This document shows, piece after piece, positions 1 to 4,829 of a DNA stretch of 10,366 nt; the first letter of the stretch is position 1, and each line of letters starts with the position of its first letter. Position numbers and translations under genes: made by a program. This DNA is from Deltaproteobacteria bacterium (GTDB lineage Bacteria > Desulfobacterota > Desulfarculia > Adiutricales > Adiutricaceae): NCBI GenBank assembly GCA_031277995.1, contig JAITLH010000354.1, positions 1-10,366 of the forward strand, read 5' to 3'. Below the pieces are notes generated by a model that was not told the DNA's origin, did not search any database, and worked only from the letters and a program-made list of their open reading frames with translations.

Positions 1-29
1 TATTTAATATAGAGGAAGGTTTGTAATAT

Positions 30-1100
30 ATGAAGCATCTCATGAAAGGGAATGACGCCCTGGCCGAGGCGGCGGTCAGGGCTGGATGCCGGCTGTTTGC
101 CGGTTATCCCATCACCCCCCAATCGGAAATATTGGAATATCTCTCTTGGAGACTTCCCCAGGCCGGAGGTCAGTTTGTCCAGACCGAGTCTGAAATCGCT
201 GGGATCAACATGATTATCGGTGGGGCCGCCACCGGCCAAAGGGTCATGACCAGTTCGTCGGGGCCCGGTTTTTCCTTAAAACAAGAAGGCATTTCCTATC
301 TCGCCTCGATAGAACTCCCGGCGGTAATCGTGGACGTGGCGCGTTTCGGGATAGGCCTTGGCGATGTCACCGTTGGCCAAGGGGATTACTTCCAGGCCAC
401 CAAGGGCGGCGGTCATGGGGGCTATTTTATCCCCGTTTACGCTCCGGCTTCCATCCAGGAAAACGCCGATTTAGTCGTAAAAGCCTTTGACACCGCGGAA
501 AAATATCGCACCCCCGTGATTATTCTTACCGACGCCTCAATTGGCCAGATGTGCGGTTCGCTCAATCTGCCCGAGGTTCGGGATCTTAAACGGGATCGTT
601 TTGATTGGGCCCTGGGTGGCCCGGGAGAACGGCCCGCCTATGGTCGTAAACTAACCGACCGCAGTTACACGGATTTTCCCGGCGGCGAATATATTGGGCA
701 TATTAGGGAACGAAGCGAACTGATGGTTAAAAACGAACAGCTCTGGGAAGAGGTGGAGGCCGCGGACGCGGAGGTTTTGCTGGTTTCCTACGGCATCAGT
801 TCTCGCGTCTGCAAGGAAGCCGTGAAAATGGCCAGAAACGAAGGCCTAAAACTCGGCCTGATTCGTCCCATCGCTTTATGGCCGTTTCCGACCCGGGCCT
901 TTGCCCAATACAACGGCAAGGTTAAGGGCTATATGTCGGTTGAGATGGTCTCGATTCCCCAAATGGCGCAGGATGTTTTTATCGCCTCGCGTGGATCTTC
1001 GCCGGTATACGCTTTGGCCACGGGGAATGATATCGCCGTCAGCGAAAACATTATCGAAAACGTGAAAGCCATCCTCGCCGGCGAGAAAGAGGAGTTTTGA
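30..1100 (+). CDS. vorB: 2-oxoacid:ferredoxin oxidoreductase alpha subunit, VorB type
   Basis: This is the alpha subunit (356 aa) of a 2-ketoisovalerate-type 2-oxoacid:ferredoxin oxidoreductase, a cytoplasmic enzyme that converts branched-chain 2-oxoacids plus CoA to acyl-CoA, CO2 and reduced ferredoxin. The N-terminal half has the pyruvate-flavodoxin/ferredoxin oxidoreductase domain I signature GYPITPQSEI (about residues 25-34), then SSSGPGFSLKQEGISYLASIELP and the block QGDYFQATKGGGHGGY (about 117-132), all typical of VorB. The C-terminal part (about 245-345) is the oxidoreductase domain II, with LIRPIALWPFP. Length matches VorB (about 350 aa). A GAGGAAGG ribosome site at 12-19 supports the ATG at 30. 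The gene ends 1 bp before the beta gene, so the three subunits form one operon. Substrate preference (branched-chain rather than 2-oxoglutarate) rests on family resemblance. The small ferredoxin-like delta subunit is not visible and may lie just upstream. Confidence 0.9.
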   Translation: MKHLMKGNDALAEAAVRAGCRLFAGYPITPQSEILEYLSWRLPQAGGQFVQTESEIAGINMIIGGAATGQRVMTSSSGPGFSLKQEGISYLASIELPAVIVDVARFGIGLGDVTVGQGDYFQATKGGGHGGYFIPVYAPASIQENADLVVKAFDTAEKYRTPVIILTDASIGQMCGSLNLPEVRDLKRDRFDWALGGPGERPAYGRKLTDRSYTDFPGGEYIGHIRERSELMVKNEQLWEEVEAADAEVLLVSYGISSRVCKEAVKMARNEGLKLGLIRPIALWPFPTRAFAQYNGKVKGYMSVEMVSIPQMAQDVFIASRGSSPVYALATGNDIAVSENIIENVKAILAGEKEEF

Positions 1101-1101
1101 C

Positions 1102-1848
1102 ATGGGTATGACAAAAAAAGTTCCGGCTTACGTCACGGGCGTTAGCAGTTTTTGCCCTGGCTGCGGCCATGGCATTGTCGTTCGCCTCATCGCCGAGGTA
1201 GTCGAGGAGATGGGCTTAAAACAATACGACGCCATTTGCGCCTTGGCGGTCGGCTGTTGTTGTTTGGTTAACTCCCTAATGACCATCGACCGCATCGGGT
1301 GCCCGCATGGCCGCGCCGCGGCCGGCGCTTCGGGCATAAAAAGGTGCCGCCCGGATAAGCTGGTATTTACTTACCAAGGAGACGGGGACGCCATCGCCAT
1401 AGGCTTTTCCGAGACCGTTTACGCGGCCCAGCGAAACGAGAAAATAACCTCGATCATAATCAATAACAACGTTTACGGGATGACCGGAGGCCAGGCTTCC
1501 CCCACGACTTTGGTTGGCCAAAAGACTTCCACCACTCCCAGTGGGAGGGCTCTTGAAACGAACGGACCTCCCGTCGATATCATGAAACATTTGGTTCAGT
1601 TCGATTCCGTCGCCTATCTGGCCAGGGGCAGCGTCCATGACGCCAAAAACGTCATGGCCACGAAAAAATACCTCCGCAAAGCTTTTGACATTCAGATGGC
1701 CGAGGGCGGTTATGGTTGCGTTGAAATCCTGTCACCATGCCCTACCAACTGGCATATGGTCCCCAAAGACGCCTTGGCCTGGATTGCCGCGGAAGTGATT
1801 AATTCTTACCCGCTCGGGGAAATCAAAATCGGAGGCGAGCCAAAGTGA
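1102..1848 (+). CDS. 2-oxoacid:ferredoxin oxidoreductase beta subunit (TPP-binding)
   Basis: This 248-aa protein is the thiamine pyrophosphate-binding beta subunit of the same oxidoreductase. The TPP/Mg-binding motif is GDGDAIAIG (93-101) with NNNVYGMTGGQ (121-131) downstream. Cysteines expected to hold a [4Fe-4S] cluster are C18 and C21 in CPGCGHG, with C206 (or C213) as the likely distal ligands; further cysteines occur at 52-54 (GCCC) and 67. It carries out decarboxylation of the 2-oxoacid on TPP and passes electrons to ferredoxin through the cluster. The start ATG lies 1 bp after the alpha stop and is preceded by GAGGAG at 1089-1094, well spaced; a second ATG at 1108 is less well placed. 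The 3' end overlaps the start of the gamma gene (TGATG), indicating translational coupling. It is often annotated korB, vorA or porB depending on the scheme, so no symbol is given. Confidence 0.9.
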   Translation: MGMTKKVPAYVTGVSSFCPGCGHGIVVRLIAEVVEEMGLKQYDAICALAVGCCCLVNSLMTIDRIGCPHGRAAAGASGIKRCRPDKLVFTYQGDGDAIAIGFSETVYAAQRNEKITSIIINNNVYGMTGGQASPTTLVGQKTSTTPSGRALETNGPPVDIMKHLVQFDSVAYLARGSVHDAKNVMATKKYLRKAFDIQMAEGGYGCVEILSPCPTNWHMVPKDALAWIAAEVINSYPLGEIKIGGEPK

Positions 1849-2411
1849 TGAAAGAATTTATTTTCGCCGGTTTTGGCGGGCAGGGCGTTTTGACGGCCGG
1901 CATGATCCTGGCCCACGCCGGGGCCGTTAAGGATTTGGACGTTACTTGGATTCCGGCCTACGGCTCGGAGATGCGAGGCGGGACGGCGAATTGCACCGTG
2001 AAAATTGGCCAAGAAGAAATTTCCAGCCCGTTTCCCAAGACGCCCGACGTGCTCGTGGCGATGAATGAGCCTTCCATGGTTAAATTTATGGGAATGGTCA
2101 AGAAAGGGGGAAGCGTTATCGTAAATAGCTCCATCGTTCAAGGCTTGCCCGAGCTTCCTGGCGTGGCCGTATACCCTGTCCCAATGAATGAAATCTCCGC
2201 CCAACATGACAATCCCCGCAGTTCCAATATCTGCGGCCTGGGGGCGGCGGTCGCGGCCGCCGGTGAGCCTCTTACCCTTGAAGACGTCGAGAGCGGTTTA
2301 TTGAGCTATCTTAGCAAGGTTGGGAACAATGACTCCAACATCGCCGTTCTCCACGCTGGATATCAGGCCGTGAAACAAATGACCCTTATCGGTTCGGTGG
2401 CAAAAAACTAG
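1848..2411 (+). CDS. 2-oxoacid:ferredoxin oxidoreductase gamma subunit
   Basis: This protein of about 187 aa is the gamma subunit, which binds CoA and completes the alpha-beta-gamma enzyme. It shows the family hallmarks FGGQGVLTAG near the N-terminus and AYGSEMRGGTANC at about residues 38-50, followed by PDVLVAMNEPS. I start it at the ATG overlapping the beta stop in TGATG; a GTG three bases earlier (1845) is an alternative and sits slightly closer to the GGAGG at 1831-1835. Length is normal for the family (about 180 aa). It is the last gene of the operon: beyond the stop come a tandem repeat and more than 700 bp without a convincing gene. Confidence 0.9.
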   Translation: MKEFIFAGFGGQGVLTAGMILAHAGAVKDLDVTWIPAYGSEMRGGTANCTVKIGQEEISSPFPKTPDVLVAMNEPSMVKFMGMVKKGGSVIVNSSIVQGLPELPGVAVYPVPMNEISAQHDNPRSSNICGLGAAVAAAGEPLTLEDVESGLLSYLSKVGNNDSNIAVLHAGYQAVKQMTLIGSVAKN

Positions 2412-2423
2412 CCGGGGGTAGAG

Positions 2424-2490
2424 GCTTAAAGGCTTAGAAGCTTAGAAGCTTGGAGGCTTAGAAGCTTGGAGGCTTAGAGGCTTGGAAGCT
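2424..2490 (+). repeat. 8-bp tandem repeat GCTTRGAR
   Basis: Eight tandem 8-base units begin at 2424, 2432, 2440, 2448, 2456, 2464, 2472 and 2480, with a partial ninth (GCT) at 2488. The consensus is GCTTRGAR; the first unit is GCTTAAAG and the later ones alternate between GCTTAGAA, GCTTGGAG and GCTTAGAG. AAGCTT occurs at three unit junctions. The array starts 12 bp after the gamma-subunit stop codon and directly abuts the ~200-bp repeat copy 1. It does not form a conventional terminator. Confidence 0.9.
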
Positions 2491-2693
2491 CGCCTAACGC
2501 GCCAATCAAAAACCCAAAACCTCACCCCCTTACCAAACTGGCCCGTATGCTGCCATAATCAGGCCGCGGGTGGCGTTTTCCGGCGGAGCGGTAGGGGGGC
2601 CAGGTCGAGGAAACGAAACTCTCCTAGATCCCTTAAAGGCCGTTTAAAAGAAAGTTTCCGCCGTACCCGTTCTTTCCAAAGCCTAACCTTAAT
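2491..2693 (+). repeat. Diverged ~200-bp direct repeat, copy 1
   Basis: This non-coding segment matches 3916-4113 in the same orientation. Both copies begin with CGCCTAAC, and share a 22-base exact block (2508-2529 versus 3926-3947), then GGCGTTT plus a GGCGG/CGGTA block, GGCCGTTTAAA (2638-2648 versus 4055-4065), GTTTC, ACCCG (2665 versus 4082) and TTAAT (2689 versus 4109). Spacings from the exact block agree within two bases (130/129, 157/156, 181/183), which argues for common descent rather than chance. Function unknown; it could be an interspersed intergenic element. Confidence 0.75.
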
Positions 2694-2714
2694 CAAGGCC
2701 TAAATGGCTGTCAT

Positions 2715-2980
2715 GGGTAAAAATCTTATTAGTCGATATTAAGTCACAAAATTTAATATAATTTAAACTTAAGTAATAAAAAATAAAACTAAAAATATAT
2801 TTATTTAAAAAACATAAAATTAAAGCTAATAATTTATAAATATATAAAGTATTAGCTTTAATTTTTTTTGTTTATATAATTAAGTAAGTAATAATTATAA
2901 ATGATAAAAGTAAAAACAGTAAATGTTGTTTATTTTTTTTATTTGTCATAATTTTCAAAGTTACTTTTTACTCTCAAAAC
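2715..2980. other. AT-rich island
   Basis: A stretch made almost entirely of A and T, in sharp contrast to the GC-rich genes on both sides. It contains no open frame of note. It holds the long hairpin at 2816-2869 and many TTTAAA/TTATAA-type steps. It lies just upstream of the regulator promoter and may act as an UP-element or curved DNA, be bound by a nucleoid protein, or mark acquired DNA. Confidence 0.7.
2816..2869. terminator. Long AT-rich hairpin with flanking T/A tracts (possible bidirectional terminator)
   Basis: The arms 2816-2831 and 2850-2865 are perfect inverted complements over 16 bp (core TTAAAGCTAATA / TATTAGCTTTAA) around an 18-nt AT loop. The run of eight Ts (2862-2869) overlaps and follows the right arm on the + strand; an A-rich tract before the left arm would give a U tract on the minus strand. 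The stem has few G-C pairs, so its strength as a terminator is uncertain. It could end read-through from the VOR operon 400 bp upstream. Confidence 0.5.
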
Positions 2981-2981
2981 C

Positions 2982-3010
2982 TTGACTCCGGAGATTAGTC
3001 TAAATACAAT
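2982..3010 (+). promoter_or_regulatory. Sigma70 promoter for the GntR-family gene
   Basis: TTGACT (2982-2987) and TACAAT (3005-3010) are separated by exactly 17 bp, a close match to the sigma70 consensus, and lie downstream of an AT-rich tract that could serve as an UP-element. Transcription would start near 3017, giving a leader of about 155 nt. An 8-bp palindrome CTCCGGAG (2986-2993) overlaps the end of the -35 box and the spacer and could be part of an operator. Confidence 0.6.
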
Positions 3011-3171
3011 AGCGACATGTCCCGCCGTTGACTTGTCGAAAAAAATCGCGGTTTTTTGTCGTTCGGGCGCTTAGCCAACAAGCGGGCCCGGAGCCCCTTG
3101 GGCGGCGTCGTTTCCAACTATCGTTTTTTTTTAAATATCGGGGAATACCTTTAGGTTTATTGGGTTGCACA

Positions 3172-3846
3172 ATGGATAAGATTAAATCCCTCGCTGACCA
3201 AGCCTATGAGCTCATCGTTGAAAAAATCAAGCTTGGCGAACTCGGCGAGGGTTTGAAAGTAGACGAAGCCGCTTTGATTAATGAGATTGGCATCAGCCGA
3301 ACCCCGATTAGGGAAGCTTTACTTCGCTTAAACGCCGACCATGTTCTTGAGAGTGTCCCTCGGAAAGGTTTTTATGTCAGAGCCCATAATCAAGAAGAAA
3401 TGGACAACGCCTACTCCATCGTGGCCTGCCTTGAGGCCTTCGCGATACGTCAAGTCATGCCGATTTTGACAGATTACGACTACGCTAAAATGGCTCATTT
3501 AATTGAATTGATGGATATAGCGATTAGTTTAAAAGATTATTCTTACTATGTTGATAGCCAAGAAAAATTTCATGGTTACTGTATTGATAAAGTTAATAAT
3601 AAGATTTTAGTTGATGTAATAGGTTTAATTAAGAGGTATTTTCCTCGTCAAACGTACTATAATAATGATATTGATATATTATTTAAAAAACTTAGCAAAA
3701 CCAATGAAAGCCATCAAAGTATTTTAAACGCTATTAAGGATAAAGATTTTTCTACCATTGAGAAGCTTTGTTACTCTCACTGGTGTTTTGAAAATAAACC
3801 CATCGATCAAATCGATTTTGCTGCCTTTATCAAAAAAAGAACTTAA
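3172..3846 (+). CDS. GntR-family transcriptional regulator with FCD-type effector domain
   Basis: A 224-aa cytoplasmic DNA-binding regulator. Residues 1-70 form the GntR winged helix-turn-helix, with the recognition-helix motif ISRTPIREALLRL (41-53) and wing VPRKGFYV (62-69). Residues about 78-210 resemble the helical FCD effector domain: FH at 133-134, SH at 180-181 and H203 match the three metal-binding histidines of the family. The aspartate usually four residues before the first histidine is Q130 here. I chose the ATG at 3172 because the family's N-terminus begins there; the frame is open back to 3028 but those residues are not family-like, and no strong ribosome site is seen at either start. 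Base composition shifts inside the gene: the first half is like the neighbours, the part after about 3480 is much richer in A/T. Target and effector are unknown; candidates are its own promoter, the VOR operon or urtA. Confidence 0.85.
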   Translation: MDKIKSLADQAYELIVEKIKLGELGEGLKVDEAALINEIGISRTPIREALLRLNADHVLESVPRKGFYVRAHNQEEMDNAYSIVACLEAFAIRQVMPILTDYDYAKMAHLIELMDIAISLKDYSYYVDSQEKFHGYCIDKVNNKILVDVIGLIKRYFPRQTYYNNDIDILFKKLSKTNESHQSILNAIKDKDFSTIEKLCYSHWCFENKPIDQIDFAAFIKKRT

Positions 3847-3915
3847 CTTTTATAAAAAAGAGCGTTTCGTTATGGCCAAAAACAGACCAAAGGTGAGTTG
3901 GGCTGGCCTGACGAT

Positions 3916-4113
3916 CGCCTAACTTAAAAACCCAAAACCTCACCCCCCCAATCCGGCCCGCGAACGGTCGTAATCGCCCTTAGCGGCGTTTGGCCGCCTG
4001 GCGGCGGTAAAACACCTGGGTCAAGGGGTCAGAAGCGCTTCCAGACCCCTTCTCGGCCGTTTAAACGCGAGTTTCGAGGGGACCCGAGCTGCCCTAAAAG
4101 TCCCTCCTTTAAT
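3916..4113 (+). repeat. Diverged ~200-bp direct repeat, copy 2
   Basis: Second copy of the repeat at 2491-2693, same orientation, starting 70 bp after the regulator's stop codon. It begins with the shared CGCCTAAC and carries the 22-base exact block at 3926-3947. It differs from copy 1 mainly in the middle, where it has a good hairpin (4023-4051), and contains the palindrome GTTTAAAC. The two copies bracket the AT island and the regulator gene. Confidence 0.75.
4023..4051 (+). other. Hairpin inside repeat copy 2
   Basis: AAGGGGTC (4023-4030) pairs with GACCCCTT (4044-4051) over 8 bp, with a 13-nt interior AGAAGCGCTTCCA that can extend the stem imperfectly. There is no T tract after it on the + strand, so it is not a standard intrinsic terminator, although it is the first strong hairpin downstream of the regulator gene. 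The corresponding part of copy 1 has no comparable perfect stem. Confidence 0.5.
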
Positions 4114-4221
4114 TCCCGCGCTTATCTTTCCTTGTCGGTTTAGCCTTGACCTCGCCATTTTCGACCTTCCCGGCCTGCCAGTAACCTCCTAAATCCCTTA
4201 AAACTGACCCAGAACTCGCTT

Positions 4222-4238
4222 CAAAACGATTCGTTTTG
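4222..4238. promoter_or_regulatory. Perfect 17-bp palindrome, operator candidate
   Basis: CAAAACGA (4222-4229) and TCGTTTTG (4231-4238) are perfect inverted repeats around a single central T. The size and symmetry suit a dimeric repressor or activator. It lies about 600 bp upstream of urtA and 380 bp downstream of the GntR-family gene; no promoter is obvious beside it. The binding protein is unknown. Confidence 0.35.
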
Positions 4239-4305
4239 GAGCCCTCTCATCGGGACCGGCCACGCTTTGGGCGGCTTACCGCCGCCCTGGCCCGGATGCC
4301 CTTAA

Positions 4306-4341
4306 CCCTGACCTTGCCCCTGACCCTGGCCCTGACCTTGG
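4306..4341 (+). repeat. 12-bp tandem repeat CCCTGACCYTGS, three copies
   Basis: Three consecutive units, CCCTGACCTTGC (4306-4317), CCCTGACCCTGG (4318-4329) and CCCTGACCTTGG (4330-4341), differ at only one or two bases. The repeat is non-coding, upstream of the putative urtA promoter. No function is apparent. Confidence 0.7.
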
Positions 4342-4528
4342 GAACTTGGCCCCCTGGACCCTTGGGTTAGGGCGCCAAGATAATTTTCCCACAAAAATGT
4401 AAGAAGATAAGAAAATTGGGCTGAAAAAAGCTACTTTTTGGTTTAAAAGTTGGGGGGGCTTGGGGCGGGCGAAAATTATTGTGGCCTAATATTGGGACGT
4501 TAGGGAGGGGGTCGGGAGAGTGGGGCGA

Positions 4529-4546
4529 TTGGCCCGCATAATGCAT
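4529..4546 (+). promoter_or_regulatory. Possible sigma54 (-24/-12) promoter for urtA
   Basis: TTGGCCCGCATAATGCAT keeps the invariant GG and GC elements at the required 12-bp offset (GG 4531-4532, GC 4543-4544) and matches most of the TTGGCACG-N4-TTGCA consensus. Transcription would begin near 4556, about 275 nt before urtA. Nitrogen-regulated sigma54 control would suit urea uptake. TTGGCC is very common in this genome, so a chance match is possible, and no clear NtrC-type enhancer site was found. Confidence 0.35.
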
Positions 4547-4555
4547 TGTGGGAAT

Positions 4556-4829
4556 CATGAGTATGGTTCTCGCCCACCGTCCTCGCCGCTCCCGGAAGAA
4601 GGTTTCTCCTTTCCTTCTTTCCGGATCGGGCGGCCTTCAAAAACATACCTGCCATGCCTCTCCTCAAAATCGGCGTTGGTCGATCCCTTCATCGCCTTGG
4701 GGATCGACCAGCCCGCCCACCTCTCCCGGGGAGTTGGCCCAAACTAAACCATCAATCGACCATTTCGGGTCCGTCGATAAAAAGCGGCCAGGGGCCGCGT
4801 TCGTTTTTCAAACGCCATAGGAGGCTATA
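4556..4829 (+). promoter_or_regulatory. Structured 5' leader of urtA (candidate cis-regulatory RNA)
   Basis: Three strong hairpins lie in series. The first pairs 4592-4602 with 4613-4624 (11 bp with a one-base bulge). The second pairs 4677-4687 with 4700-4710 (11 perfect bp, extendable by wobble pairs). The third, at 4784-4798, is followed by a T tract. The segment ATCGACCA occurs twice (4703-4710 and 4755-4762); either copy can pair with TGGTCGAT (4677-4684), and both can pair with GTCGAT (4773-4778), so alternative folds are possible. I do not recognise a known riboswitch class: no guanidine-II ACGR loops and no glnA-type core were seen. The ribosome site TAGGAGG (4818-4824) lies directly after the structure. 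Confidence 0.45.
4779..4808 (+). terminator. Terminator-like hairpin just upstream of the urtA start
   Basis: An A tract (4779-4783) precedes GCGGCC (4784-4789), loop AGG and GGCCGC (4793-4798), then GTTCGTTTTTC with five Ts at 4804-4808. This has the layout of an intrinsic terminator, ending only 9 nt before the ribosome-binding site. It may stop transcripts from upstream or act as an attenuator in the urtA leader. The T tract is offset from the stem by five bases, which weakens the call. Confidence 0.5.

Larger units (their letters stand above)
2412..3171. other. Intergenic region between the VOR operon and the GntR gene
   Basis: No convincing gene is present. Open frames in 2482-2703 have repeat-derived, unrecognisable products. 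From left to right the region holds an 8-bp tandem repeat (2424-2490), copy 1 of a diverged ~200-bp repeat (2491-2693), an AT-rich island (about 2715-2980) with a long hairpin, and a sigma70 promoter for the regulator. The segment 3018-3171 would be the transcribed leader of the regulator; it can be read in frame with it (from 3028) but the extra 48 residues do not resemble the family. No clear intrinsic terminator follows the gamma-subunit gene before 2816. Confidence 0.7.
3847..4829. other. Long intergenic region upstream of urtA
   Basis: Nearly 1 kb with no convincing gene; open frames at 4520-4820 (+) and 4367-4558 (-) give low-complexity, unrecognised products and overlap RNA-like hairpins. 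It contains copy 2 of the ~200-bp repeat (3916-4113) with an internal hairpin, a short block (4186-4202) resembling 2621-2637 of copy 1, a 17-bp palindrome (4222-4238), a 12-nt tandem repeat (4306-4341), a sigma54-like promoter (4529-4546) and the structured urtA leader. Confidence 0.7.

Noticed and set aside
2424..2490. CRISPR array
   Set aside because: Units are 8 bp with no spacers; it is a simple tandem repeat.
3028..3171. N-terminal extension of the GntR-family protein from an upstream start
   Set aside because: The extra 48 residues are unlike any GntR N-terminus, start only about 11 nt after the predicted transcription start, and the family domain begins just after the ATG at 3172.
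4201..4240. Possible third, inverted fragment of the ~200-bp repeat (AACTCGC versus GCGAGTT, about 14 of 20 matching)
   Set aside because: Match is short and interrupted; cannot be separated from chance without alignment statistics.
4520..4820. Two overlapping + strand open frames (75 and 90 codons) before urtA
   Set aside because: No ribosome sites or recognisable products; they run through strong RNA hairpins and end at the terminator-like stem, so RNA structure explains the sequence better.
4556..4829. Guanidine or glutamine riboswitch upstream of urtA
   Set aside because: I saw neither paired ACGR loops nor the conserved cores of ykkC or glnA RNAs, so no known class was assigned.
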